Source: Pirellulales bacterium
GTDB lineage: Bacteria > Planctomycetota > Planctomycetia > Pirellulales > JAEUIK01
Assembly: GCA_019694455.1 (NCBI GenBank)
Contig: JAIBBY010000026.1
Coordinates: forward strand, 1 to 64,000
Length of the DNA stretch: 64,000 nt
Direction of reading: 5' to 3'
Part shown: piece after piece, positions 25,988 through 39,131 of the stretch
How positions within the stretch are numbered: position 1 is the first letter of the stretch
Layout of the letters: each line of letters opens with the position of its first letter
Translations under genes and position numbers: made by a program
Notes under the pieces: model-generated
What the model saw: the letters and a program-made list of their open reading frames with translations, nothing else
The model's database searches: none
What the model was told of the DNA's origin: nothing

Positions 25988-27475
25988 GTGAGCGAGCAAC
26001 CACCAACGATAGCGACCAGCAGCGAACTCAAGCGGCGAGTGCGCTTTGGCGCCGGCGTCACCGCCGCGGCGCAACTGCTGGGGCAATTGGTCCAGGTCGG
26101 CATTCTTTGGCTCCTCTATCGGTTGCTGACCCCCGCCGATTTTGGCCTGTTTTGGATGGTGGTCCCTTTCCTGCTGTTGCTGCGCAACTTCAGCACGCTG
26201 GGGCTGAACATTGGCGCGGTGCAACAACAGCAGTTGGATGGCGAGCAGCTTTCCACACTCTTTTGGTGTACCGCCGCCGCAGGACTGGCCGTTTCACTGG
26301 TCACTGCCGCCTTGGCGCCCGCCTTGGCTTGGTTTTATCAATCGCAAGTCGTATTTTCGGTGACGCTGGTCATGTCGCTACATGCCCTGGTGGTCGCGCT
26401 GGGCGCGCAGCATCAGGCGCTGTTGGAGCGAGAGCTGCGTTTGGCGTCGCTCGCCGGCGTGCGAATCGCCGCGCAGCTCGTCGGCGGAGCCGCGGCGATC
26501 TTGGCGGCACTGAACGGCAAGGGGGTGTGGTCGCTGGTCTTAGGCTGGTATTTCGAGGCGGCGCTATTGACCGCGCTCTGCTGGTGGCTCGCTGCATGGC
26601 GACCAACCTCGCGGGTCAGCCTTTCGGCCGCGCGAGGCTTATTGCGATTTGGCGGCTACTACACCGCGGCAAGTTTGTTTTTCGTGCTGGCGCAGAATCT
26701 CGACAAGATTCTGGTGGGCTGGTGGCTCGGACCAGTCGCCGCCGGTTATTACAGTCAGGCGTTCAACTGGATGATGAAACCGGTGTACCTTGTCACCACA
26801 CCGTTGGCCAGCGCGCTGTTGCCGGCGCTCGCCCGCGCCGCCCATGATCGTGCCCTTTATAGCGAAGTGCTGATCGCCTTCACGCGTTTGGTGGGCATGA
26901 TCCTGATTCCCGCCGGCATTGGCCTGGCAATCACGGCGCCTGAGGTCATGTTGGTGCTCGGCGGCCCGCAATGGGCGCCAGCAGGCGATCTGTTGCGGTG
27001 GCTGGCGCTGGCGATTGTGGTGCAAGGCTTCATCAACTCAGCCGGCAGCATTTGGTCTTCGGTCGGCAAGTCGGATCGGCTGCTGATCGCGTCGCTGGTG
27101 ATGACCGTGGCGCTGACCATGGCGTATGGTTTGGGCTTGTTCGTCGGCAACTATTTCCACCAGCCTCTAACTGGGTTGGCCGCCAGTTATGCGGCCGCCA
27201 TGTGGATCTTGTTTGGCCCCTACATGGCGGCTTGCCTGCATAGCGCCGGCGTCGACGTGCGAGATTGGTTCCAATCGCTGTGGCCAATTCTATTGGCGGC
27301 GGCGGCGATGGGCGCGGTGGTGATGGCGCTGCGAACGGCGCTGCTCCACATCATGGCGTTGCCGCCAGCCGCGATCCTGGCGATCGAAGTCCCCGCCGGC
27401 GTGGCGGTATTCGCCCTCTGCGCGTGGTGTCAGGTGACTTGGGCCATAGGACAGTTGCGACGTGTGGGCAATTGA
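25988..27475 (+). CDS. MOP-superfamily polysaccharide flippase (Wzx/oligosaccharide transporter-like)
   Basis: 495 residues, GTG start at 25988. About 14 hydrophobic segments are distributed over the whole length. The motif RFGGYYTAASLFFVLAQNLDKILVGWW and following AAGYYSQAFNW are typical of the polysaccharide biosynthesis/MviN-like group that exports lipid-linked glycans. No glycosyltransferases adjoin it, so the substrate is unknown. It is separated from the Tad operon by 176 bases with no obvious terminator. Confidence 0.87.
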   Translation: MSEQPPTIATSSELKRRVRFGAGVTAAAQLLGQLVQVGILWLLYRLLTPADFGLFWMVVPFLLLLRNFSTLGLNIGAVQQQQLDGEQLSTLFWCTAAAGLAVSLVTAALAPALAWFYQSQVVFSVTLVMSLHALVVALGAQHQALLERELRLASLAGVRIAAQLVGGAAAILAALNGKGVWSLVLGWYFEAALLTALCWWLAAWRPTSRVSLSAARGLLRFGGYYTAASLFFVLAQNLDKILVGWWLGPVAAGYYSQAFNWMMKPVYLVTTPLASALLPALARAAHDRALYSEVLIAFTRLVGMILIPAGIGLAITAPEVMLVLGGPQWAPAGDLLRWLALAIVVQGFINSAGSIWSSVGKSDRLLIASLVMTVALTMAYGLGLFVGNYFHQPLTGLAASYAAAMWILFGPYMAACLHSAGVDVRDWFQSLWPILLAAAAMGAVVMALRTALLHIMALPPAAILAIEVPAGVAVFALCAWCQVTWAIGQLRRVGN

Positions 27476-27496
27476 TCCTCACCAGTTTCGCGACGC

Positions 27497-28183
27497 TTAG
27501 TCGCGGCTGCCACCGCTGGCGCGGAGGAGGAAGTAGACCAAGGTCATCACCGCTTGCAACGTGCCCGCCACATAGGTCAGCGCGGCGGCGTTCAGCACGC
27601 GATTCACTTCGACTAACTGCTGCTGGTTGATGATGTTCAGCCCCACCAATTGCTGCTTGGCGCGGGTGCTGGCGTTGAATTCCACCGGCAGGTTGACGAC
27701 TTGAAAGAACACCACCCCGCAAAACAGCGCGATTCCGACATAGACCAGCGTGGTCAGATGAAACATGAAGCCCACAAAAAAGATGATGAACGCGGCGTTG
27801 CTCCCCAGGTTCGCCACCGGCACGGCCGCGTTGCGAATCGTCATCGGTGCGTACTGGTGCGCGTCTTGCAAAGCATGGCCCGCCTCATGAGCTGCCACGC
27901 CCACCGACGCCAGCGTTTGCCCTTGGTACACCTCGGGGCTCAGTCGCAACACCTTGTGACTCGGGTCGTAATGATCGGTCATGAACCCCTGGACCTGCTC
28001 GATGCCGATGTCGCGCAGCCCAGCCGAATCGAGCACGTACCGCGCCGCGACGGCGCCGCTCACTGGCGCAGGCAATTGCGATGCCCGATGATAGGCGCTC
28101 TTCACTCGCATTTGCGCCCACATGGCCAATAGAACTGCGGGCACCGTTAGCAGCATGTAAAGCGGATCGTAACCGACGAACAT
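27497..28183 (-). CDS. YugP-like neutral zinc metallopeptidase
   Basis: 228 residues from ATG 28183 with AAGGAAAA upstream. The zinc site HEAGH is at residues 99-103 (VAAHEAGHALQDAHQY). Membrane helices are at residues 6-25, about 125-165 and at the C-terminus. This is the layout of the DUF/peptidase family typified by YugP, an integral membrane protease with unknown substrate. It converges on the flippase gene. Confidence 0.88.
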   Translation of the reverse strand: MFVGYDPLYMLLTVPAVLLAMWAQMRVKSAYHRASQLPAPVSGAVAARYVLDSAGLRDIGIEQVQGFMTDHYDPSHKVLRLSPEVYQGQTLASVGVAAHEAGHALQDAHQYAPMTIRNAAVPVANLGSNAAFIIFFVGFMFHLTTLVYVGIALFCGVVFFQVVNLPVEFNASTRAKQQLVGLNIINQQQLVEVNRVLNAAALTYVAGTLQAVMTLVYFLLRASGGSRD

Positions 28184-28285
28184 GGCGTTTTCCTTCGATG
28201 ATCGCGTGGGAACTCAATGGCCCGCGCTGGCTGAGTGTATTGTACGCAAGCGGACCGCTGCTGGTTCTCGGCGCCCGGCGCAAAT

Positions 28286-28307
28286 CTTAACTGGCAGAAG
28301 GGTTAAG
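28286..28307. other. Small inverted repeat in the gap after gltD
   Basis: CTTAAC (28286-28291) and GTTAAG (28302-28307) pair over a ten-base loop. It lies between gltD and the zinc protease gene. No T-run supports a terminator. Confidence 0.3.
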
Positions 28308-28342
28308 TTAAGACATGGCCGACGCCTGCCGATCGACAATTC

Positions 28343-29828
28343 CTAGCGGTAGGCGTAGTCCCCCGCCGCCACGCTGGGAAGGTTGCTGACCCCCATCAGA
28401 TAGTGGTCAACCGCACGGGCCGCCTCGCGCCCTTCGTGAATCGCCCACACCACGAGCGACTGTCCGCGCCGCGCATCGCCGGCGGCAAAGACGCCGGGCA
28501 CGCTCGCCATATAGTTGGCATCGCATTGGATGTTGCCGCGCTGATCGAGTTCCAGCCCCAGTTGGGCAACGGCGCCGTCTGGCTCAGGGCCCAAAAAGCC
28601 CATCGCCAGCAGCACCAATTGGCACGGCCATACTTTCTCGCTGCCGGCAATCTTGTGCATCTGCTGGCGACCTTGCGCGTCGGGCTTCCACTCGACTTCG
28701 ACAGTCCGCAAGCTTTTGACGTTGCCTTGCTCGTCGGCCAGGAACTCCTCGGTCAAGATGCTCCAGTGGCGGTCGCAACCTTCCTCGTGCGAGGTGCTGG
28801 TGCGCAGCATCATGGTCCACTGTGGCCACGGCGTCGCTTGTGGGCGCTCTTCGCGGCGCGGAAAGTCGCCAAGATCATCGGGCCGCGGCAGCAGTTCAAA
28901 CTGAGTCACGCTCGCCGCGCCGTGCCGATTGGAAGTGCCGGTGCAGTCGCTGCCGGTGTCGCCGCCGCCGATGATGACGACGTCCTTGCCGGTCGCCATG
29001 AGCGAAGCTTCCGCCGCGATCGTGTCTCCTTGGTTACGTCGATTCTGCTGCGGCAGAAACTCCATGGCGTAGTAAACCCCCTTCGACGCGCGGCCCGGAA
29101 TTGGCAGGTCGCGTGGCTTGGTCGAGCCCACGCAAAACAAAATCGCGTCGTAGTCGCGGCGCAGATCCTCGACCGGCACATTGCGGCCGACATGGGCGTT
29201 GCACTCAAACCGCACCCCTTCGGCCTTCATCTGTTCCACCCGCCGCCATACGCGCCACTTCTCCAGCTTGAAATCGGGGATGCCGTACATCAACAGCCCC
29301 CCCGGCCGGTCAGCCCGCTCGAACACGGTGACCAGGTGCCCGGCTCGGTTGAGTTGCTGGGCCGCGGCCAAGCCCGCCGGACCGCTGCCAATCACCGCCA
29401 CGCGCTTGCCGGTGCGAGTCGCGGGCGGCTCGGGCACGATCCAGCCTTCGTCGAAGCCGCGATCCGAGATCGCCATCTCGATGCTCTTGATGGCCACCGG
29501 ATCTTCGTTGATCCCTAGCACGCAGGCCGATTCGCACGGCGCGGGGCAGACGCGGCCGGTGAATTCTGGAAAATTGTTCGTGGCGTGCAGCCGCGCCGAA
29601 GCGTCTTGCCAGTGACCGCGATATACCAGGTCGTTCCAATCAGGAATGATGTTGCCCAGCGGGCAGCCGGTATGGCAAAACGGCACGCCGCAATCCATGC
29701 AGCGAGCGCCTTGCGCGCGCATTTCCTCTTCGCCCAGCACCACCAGAAATTCGTTGAAGTGCTTCAGCCGCTCGGCCACTGGGGCCTTATGGTGATGGTC
29801 GCGCTGGTACTTCATGAATCCGCGAACT

Positions 29829-29836
<8 letters not shown>
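28343..29836 (-). CDS. gltD: Glutamate synthase small subunit
   Basis: 497 residues. It is the electron-supplying subunit of NADPH-dependent glutamate synthase. The N-terminal cysteine cluster for 4Fe-4S binding is visible ([17 protein letters not shown] and [12 protein letters not shown]). A FAD-binding [11 protein letters not shown] and a NAD(P)-binding GGGDTGSD follow. GTG 29836 is the start: it lies six bases after a perfect AGGAGG (29843-29848), and overlaps the end of gltB by eight bases, so the two subunits are coupled. Confidence 0.96.
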
Positions 29837-34481
<4,645 letters not shown>

Positions 34482-34564
34482 CAATTCACTCACTTCCTAC
34501 AAATGTTTTCGCGTGTCGGCACGCCGGCCGCTAATCGCTGTTCCAAGCGATGCCGGCCCGGCGG

Positions 34565-35650
34565 CTAGGTGTTGGGCGACCCGGCCACCAGCCAATGTTC
34601 TCGGCTGTGGGCCTCGCCGGGGGGCGTCTCTCCGCGACCGCCAACCCCCAATCGGTCTGCCGCTCGCTGTTCCGCCAGCGCGGTCACCGCTCGCTGATTC
34701 GCCGCAGAGGAGACCTCCGGCGCATTCGCGGCGTCGGCGAGCATAGGTTCCAGCGGAGTCTCCAGCGACTTTGATTCACTCTGCAACAGTTCGATGAAGC
34801 GCCGCGTCGTACTGTTCAGTTGCTTGCCGCGCCGATAGATGATGCCCAAGGGGCGCACCAACTCGTTGTCTTCCAGCGGCACGGCGACCAGCGTCCCCGA
34901 ATCGATTTCGCGCGCGACGGTGGGGGCGGGCAGCAGGCTCACGCCGGCGTCGATTTCGATCGCCCGCTTGATCGTTTCGATATTGTCGAACTCCATCGCC
35001 ACCTGGGTCTCAACACCGTGCGCCCCCAGCACCGAATCGATCTCTCGCCGAATCGTCAATTCGCTGTCGAAACCGACAAAACTCTGGCCATGAAGTTCGC
35101 GCCAGGCCACGCGCCGGCGGCCGGCGAGCGCATGTTTGGGCGCGCACACCAAGAGCATCGGTTCCACGCGCCAATGAATCGCCCTAATTGCTCGCGACGA
35201 CTTAGGGTAGCTCACCAGCCCTAGGTCGGCTTTGTCGGCCTCAATCGCTTCGTACACCCGATGCGGATGCAGGTATTCGAGCCGCACATTGGCCTTGGGA
35301 TGCTGGCTCAAAAAGTCTTGGATGTAGCGGCTCATATGATGCAAGCCGACCGAGTAGATCGAAGCCACGCGCACGCGTCCCACCACCTCCTCGTGCAGCG
35401 TGCGCACGCGGTCCTCTAGTGCGTCGTAGCGCTCCACTAGGTTGCGGCAACCGTCGTAGAACACCTCCCCCTCGGGGGTAAGTACGAAGGGGCGTTTCGA
35501 CCGGTCAATCAATTTGACTGCTAGGCGTTCCTCAAGCTGCTGCACCAACTGGCTGGCGCCCGATTGCGACAGGCCGTTTTCGGCCGCGGCGCGCGAAAAG
35601 CTGCGCCGGCGCACGACGTCGCAAAACACCTTGAGAGACTTGATATGCAT
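34565..35650 (-). CDS. LysR-family transcriptional regulator
   Basis: 361 residues from ATG 35650. Helix-turn-helix domain at residues 1-60 (SFSRAAAENGLSQSGASQLVQQLEE) and a periplasmic-binding-like effector domain to about residue 295 (DLGLVSYPKSSRAIRAI; FDNIETIKRAIEIDAGVSLLP). About 65 extra C-terminal residues are Ala/Glu/Arg-rich and disordered, unusual for the family. It is upstream of gltB-gltD in the same direction and divergent from the serine acetyltransferase, so it may control one or both. A LysR-type dyad lies at 35692-35712. Confidence 0.9.
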   Translation of the reverse strand: MHIKSLKVFCDVVRRRSFSRAAAENGLSQSGASQLVQQLEERLAVKLIDRSKRPFVLTPEGEVFYDGCRNLVERYDALEDRVRTLHEEVVGRVRVASIYSVGLHHMSRYIQDFLSQHPKANVRLEYLHPHRVYEAIEADKADLGLVSYPKSSRAIRAIHWRVEPMLLVCAPKHALAGRRRVAWRELHGQSFVGFDSELTIRREIDSVLGAHGVETQVAMEFDNIETIKRAIEIDAGVSLLPAPTVAREIDSGTLVAVPLEDNELVRPLGIIYRRGKQLNSTTRRFIELLQSESKSLETPLEPMLADAANAPEVSSAANQRAVTALAEQRAADRLGVGGRGETPPGEAHSREHWLVAGSPNT

Positions 35651-35691
35651 GGCTCACCGGGCAATAAGCAACCGCGATAGAAGGCGATTGC

Positions 35692-35712
35692 AGTATTTGA
35701 ATCGAACATACT
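35692..35712. promoter_or_regulatory. LysR-type operator (AGTAT-N11-ATACT)
   Basis: Perfect inverted repeat AGTAT (35692-35696) and ATACT (35708-35712) around 11 bases, with the T-N11-A core of LysR-family boxes. It is 42-62 bases upstream of the LysR start codon, a standard place for autoregulation. Confidence 0.6.
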
Positions 35713-36080
35713 AAGCTAAGGACCTGCTATCGGGTCGTCAAGCACCTCAAATCGCAAAAAATCGGGCTAGATCGCATGCCGACCAACCCGGAAAAGTCGA
35801 TGCAAACGTCGCCATTGGATTCCGCTAGCTCAGAGTTTGCCGATTGGCGCGATTGGCCGGGCCGGCCGGTTCAGAAAGGCCTTAACTCGGGCTTTTGCCA
35901 AGGCCGAAGACAGAGCCAGCATTCTTGATTCTGCGGATTGTGCCGCCTACGATGAACCGGCGCGCAACTGCTTGCATCCCAAGGCTGTATCGATCATGCG
36001 ACCCCTCGCCGCGGTCTATCGATCCCACTGTTGGTCTCGCCAATCTCGTTTGGCCGTCGTCTGTCGGTGCGCTTGTCTTT

Positions 36081-36110
36081 GGGGCTAAGGAGAGGCATCT
36101 CCTTTAGCCC
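36081..36110 (+). other. Leader hairpin upstream of cysE
   Basis: GGGGCTAAGGAG (36081-36092) pairs with CTCCTTTAGCCC (36099-36110), with one bulge. It lies 90 bases before the start codon. It could affect mRNA stability or translation; no known riboswitch fold was recognised. Confidence 0.5.
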
Positions 36111-36199
36111 GCGCCCCGCCTTCTGCTCGATCGACGCTCCCCGCATTTCTGGCCCTCCTTTCGACCGTCGCAGGGCCTTCCTCAATCCAGAGCGCTGCC

Positions 36200-37168
36200 A
36201 TGGCTTCCGATTTTCGCCTGAAAGAGTTGTTGCCCGAACTGACTGCCCGGCTGGTGAACACCTATCGCGAGGTGGGCTCGATCAACCATTTGGGCCAGTG
36301 CCCGTTGCCCAATTATCAAGTGGTGGTTGGCATCATCGAGGACCTCAAGGAGGTGATGTATCCGGGTTACCGGCGGCGCGAAAACCTGCACTTCGGCAAT
36401 GTGACCTATCACGTCGGCGACCTGATTGACGGCCTGCACGACAAGTTGACGAATCAAATTGGTCGCGCGCTGCGGCACGACGCCCGCGTGACCCGCAATC
36501 GATATGAGTGCGATGACGATGCCGATTACGAGGCATTGGGACAGGAGAAGGCGCTCTTGTTTCTGGATCAACTTCCAGAAATTCGCCGTGTGCTCGCCCA
36601 CGACGTGCAGGCGGCGTTCGACGGCGATCCCGCCGTGCGCAATGTCGATGAGATCATCTTTTGCTACCCCGGTCTGGAGGCGATCACGGTTTATCGCCTG
36701 GCGCATGCCTTGTACCAGCTACAAGTGCCGCTGATTCCACGCATGATGACCGAATGGGCGCACAACAAGACCGGTATCGACATCCATCCGGGCGCGCACA
36801 TTGGCGATCATTTCTTCATCGATCACGGCACCGGTGTGGTCATCGGCCAGACTTGCGAAATCGGCGAGCGCGTGAAGATCTACCAAGGCGTGACCCTGGG
36901 GGCGCTCAGCTTTCCCACCGACGGCGACGGCAACTTGGTGCGCGGCCAGAAGCGGCATCCCACCATCGAGGACAATGTGGTGATCTACGCCAACGCCACA
37001 ATCTTGGGAGGCGGCACGGTAATTGGGCACGACTCCATCATTGGCTCCAACGTCTGGCTCACCCGCAGCGTGGCCCCGCATACCACGGTGCTGCTGGAAA
37101 AGCCCAATCTGCGGATGCGGGCCGAGCATATGGAAGACCTGTCGCCGGAATACCACTTTGAAATATGA
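36200..37168 (+). CDS. cysE: Serine O-acetyltransferase
   Basis: 322 residues. It makes O-acetylserine from serine and acetyl-CoA, the first step of cysteine synthesis. An alpha-helical N-terminal domain precedes a left-handed beta-helix of hexapeptide repeats from about residue 190: [39 protein letters not shown], and [17 protein letters not shown]. The sequence has the Asp/His pair in the family-typical FIDHGTG. It resembles the longer EpsC-like SATs. Divergent from the LysR regulator. Confidence 0.93.
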   Translation: MASDFRLKELLPELTARLVNTYREVGSINHLGQCPLPNYQVVVGIIEDLKEVMYPGYRRRENLHFGNVTYHVGDLIDGLHDKLTNQIGRALRHDARVTRNRYECDDDADYEALGQEKALLFLDQLPEIRRVLAHDVQAAFDGDPAVRNVDEIIFCYPGLEAITVYRLAHALYQLQVPLIPRMMTEWAHNKTGIDIHPGAHIGDHFFIDHGTGVVIGQTCEIGERVKIYQGVTLGALSFPTDGDGNLVRGQKRHPTIEDNVVIYANATILGGGTVIGHDSIIGSNVWLTRSVAPHTTVLLEKPNLRMRAEHMEDLSPEYHFEI

Positions 37169-37204
37169 GAAATATGAGCCAGACCGACTTGGTCGCGGAG
37201 GCAC

Positions 37205-37233
37205 TTCGCACAGGTTTTTGCGGCCAGTATACT
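37205..37233 (+). promoter_or_regulatory. Sigma-70-type promoter of the aroB operon
   Basis: TTCGCA (37205-37210) and TATACT (37228-37233) are separated by exactly 17 bases. The predicted start is about 45 bases before ATG 37285. Confidence 0.5.
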
Positions 37234-37284
37234 TGAGGGCCATTCCTCAACCGTGATGCCCCCGAGCTACCGCAGAAATCGCCG

Positions 37285-37506
37285 ATGTCCGACCAGCACG
37301 ATCCCTATCGCGAAGCGCTAGTCCTCGAAACCGACACCGTCTGGCCACCTGAATACGATGGCTGGGACACCTCGCAAAAGGCGAGCGTCGCCAATCGTTT
37401 GCACGCCGACCCAGCACAGGCCAGCAACCTGGAATATGTGCGACTGCACAGCGGTTTCTGTCGCCGCATCCACGTCACCGCCGAAGATATTGCCCGATTC
37501 AGCTAG
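37285..37506 (+). CDS. Small hypothetical protein upstream of aroB
   Basis: 73 residues from ATG 37285, acidic, without signal peptide or membrane segment. Distinct features are WPPEYDGWDTS and a single cysteine (GFCRRIHVT). I do not recognise a family. A credible promoter lies just upstream, and aroB follows 46 bases after the stop, so the two are probably cotranscribed. Confidence 0.7.
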   Translation: MSDQHDPYREALVLETDTVWPPEYDGWDTSQKASVANRLHADPAQASNLEYVRLHSGFCRRIHVTAEDIARFS

Positions 37507-37552
37507 GCCATTGCCGGCTGAGCTGTTGCCCCCTACGGCAGGAACCACGGCC

Positions 37553-38653
37553 GTGAACGAGCCCCCCACACTGGTCCGCGTTGCCCTCGGTCGCGCGAGC
37601 TACGACATCGAGATCGGCTCCGGCTCGTTGTCGCGAGCGGGCGACTTCGTGGCAGCCCGCCGCAAGGCCTCGCATGCCGTCATTATCACCGACGAGCATG
37701 TCCACAGTCCGCATGCCGAGCGCGTCGCCGCCGGGCTCATCAGCGCCGGGCTAACCGTTGATCTCTTGGTGATTGAGCCGGGCGAGGAATCGAAAAGTGT
37801 GCCCGTCGCCAATCACCTGTGGCAAAAAATGCTGGAGCTTGGCGCCGATCGCAAGTCGGTGGTGGTGGCTGTTGGGGGCGGGGTGACCGGCGATTTGGCG
37901 GGCTTTGTCGCGGCGACCTTTGCTCGCGGGCTGGCATTTGTGCAAGTGCCTACCACGTTGTTGGCGATGGTCGATAGCGCCGTTGGCGGCAAGGTGGGGG
38001 TGAACCTCCCTTCGGCCAAGAACATGGTCGGGGCGTTTTGGCAGCCGATCGGCGTGCTGATCGACACCGATACGCTCGCCACGCTGCCCGATCGCGAGCT
38101 TCGCGCCGGTCTGGCCGAGGTGGTGAAGTACGGAGTGATCCTCGACAACGTCTTTTTCGAGTGGCTCGAGCGCAACGCGGAGCTGTTGCTCAATCGCGAT
38201 CCCGCCGCGCTGCGCTACGCTATCAGCCATAGTTGCCGTCTCAAAGGAGACGTTGTCGAACGCGATGAACGCGAAGAGACCGGGCTAAGAGCCGTACTCA
38301 ACTACGGCCACACGTTCGCGCACGCCATCGAAGCGACTATGGGTTACGGCGAATTTTTGCACGGCGAGGCGGTGTCGATCGGCATGATTTGCGCCGCGCA
38401 ACTCGCGCAGCGATTGGGGCGCGTCGACAGCGATTTTTCTAGCCGCCAGCAGAAGTTGCTCGCGCGACTGGGGCTGCCGACTGCGTTGCCCGGCATTGTG
38501 GAGTCCGAGATGTTGGCCGCGATGTCGCGTGACAAGAAGGTGGAGTTCGGCCAGTTGCGATTCGTGCTGCCGACCCGGTTGGGGCATGTCGAATTGGTGG
38601 GCCGGATCGATCAGTCGCTGGTGCGGTCCGTGTTGCAAGACGGCGCCGCATAG
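37553..38653 (+). CDS. aroB: 3-dehydroquinate synthase
   Basis: 366 residues. Second enzyme of the shikimate pathway. NAD-binding GGGVTGDLAGFVAATF and the QVPTTLLAMVDSAVGGKVGVN signature are present, with zinc ligands in LAEVVKYGVI, NYGHTFAHAIE and LHGEAVSIGM. GTG 37553 is preceded at nine bases by AGGA and gives the family-standard N-terminus. The gene converges on rplU with a terminator between. Confidence 0.95.
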   Translation: MNEPPTLVRVALGRASYDIEIGSGSLSRAGDFVAARRKASHAVIITDEHVHSPHAERVAAGLISAGLTVDLLVIEPGEESKSVPVANHLWQKMLELGADRKSVVVAVGGGVTGDLAGFVAATFARGLAFVQVPTTLLAMVDSAVGGKVGVNLPSAKNMVGAFWQPIGVLIDTDTLATLPDRELRAGLAEVVKYGVILDNVFFEWLERNAELLLNRDPAALRYAISHSCRLKGDVVERDEREETGLRAVLNYGHTFAHAIEATMGYGEFLHGEAVSIGMICAAQLAQRLGRVDSDFSSRQQKLLARLGLPTALPGIVESEMLAAMSRDKKVEFGQLRFVLPTRLGHVELVGRIDQSLVRSVLQDGAA

Positions 38654-38663
38654 CTCGGCGCGC

Positions 38664-38701
38664 AAAAAAAGGCCGCTCTGAACGATGCGCCCAGAGCGGC
38701 C
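38664..38701 (-). terminator. Rho-independent terminator of rplU
   Basis: GGCCGCTCTG (38671-38680) pairs with CAGAGCGGCC (38692-38701). On the minus strand the stem is followed by T7 (38670-38664). It may also help end aroB transcripts. Confidence 0.9.
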
Positions 38702-38716
38702 TGGAATCGTTAATAG

Positions 38717-39031
38717 TTAGCCGGTGGTGATCTTTTGGATCTTCACGCGGGTGTAAAGCTGGCGATGGCCAGTCTTGCAATGATAGCCCTTGCGGCGACG
38801 AAACTTCTGCACCGTGAGCTTGGGGCCCTGCTGTAGGCCGAGCACCTCGGCGGCAACCGAGGCTCCACCTACCAGCGGCGCGCCGAAGGTGAGCTTCGAG
38901 CCATCGCTGACGGCCAGCACATCCCCGAGCTTCAAGGAATCGCCCACGGCGGCTTCCCGAAAATCGAGGTCTAGTTCTTGGCCTTCTTCCACTTTGTACT
39001 GGCGGCCGCCGTCTTTGATGATCGCGTACAT
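38717..39031 (-). CDS. rplU: Ribosomal protein bL21
   Basis: 104 residues from ATG 39031. Standard L21 features: MYAIIKDGGRQYKV at the N-terminus and KFRRRKGYHCKTGHRQLYT near the C-terminus, the rRNA-binding signature. It follows rng by about 100 bases and is the last gene of the run, ended by a strong terminator. rpmA, its usual partner, is not downstream. Confidence 0.96.
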   Translation of the reverse strand: MYAIIKDGGRQYKVEEGQELDLDFREAAVGDSLKLGDVLAVSDGSKLTFGAPLVGGASVAAEVLGLQQGPKLTVQKFRRRKGYHCKTGHRQLYTRVKIQKITTG

Positions 39032-39131
39032 GGCTCTCAAGTCATTGCAGTTAAGTGAGTTGCGCATAAAAAGCCGGTCGCCTTTGCGGCTGGGCGGCTA
39101 GTGAGCCCCATAATCTAGCCGTTTTGGCGGC

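Larger units (their letters stand above)
35651..36199. promoter_or_regulatory. Long divergent intergenic region between LysR and cysE
   Basis: 549 bases without a supported gene; short open frames in it have no ribosome-binding site and poor composition. It holds the LysR-type dyad near the regulator and a hairpin in the probable cysE leader. The first 100 bases are more AT-rich than the surroundings, as expected of a promoter. Confidence 0.5.

Noticed and set aside
35837-36088. Small open frame in the LysR-cysE gap
   Set aside because: No ribosome-binding site, poor codon pattern, overlaps the leader hairpin.
36060-36199. T-box or other riboswitch upstream of cysE
   Set aside because: Only one hairpin is visible; no T-box sequence, specifier loop or terminator pair.
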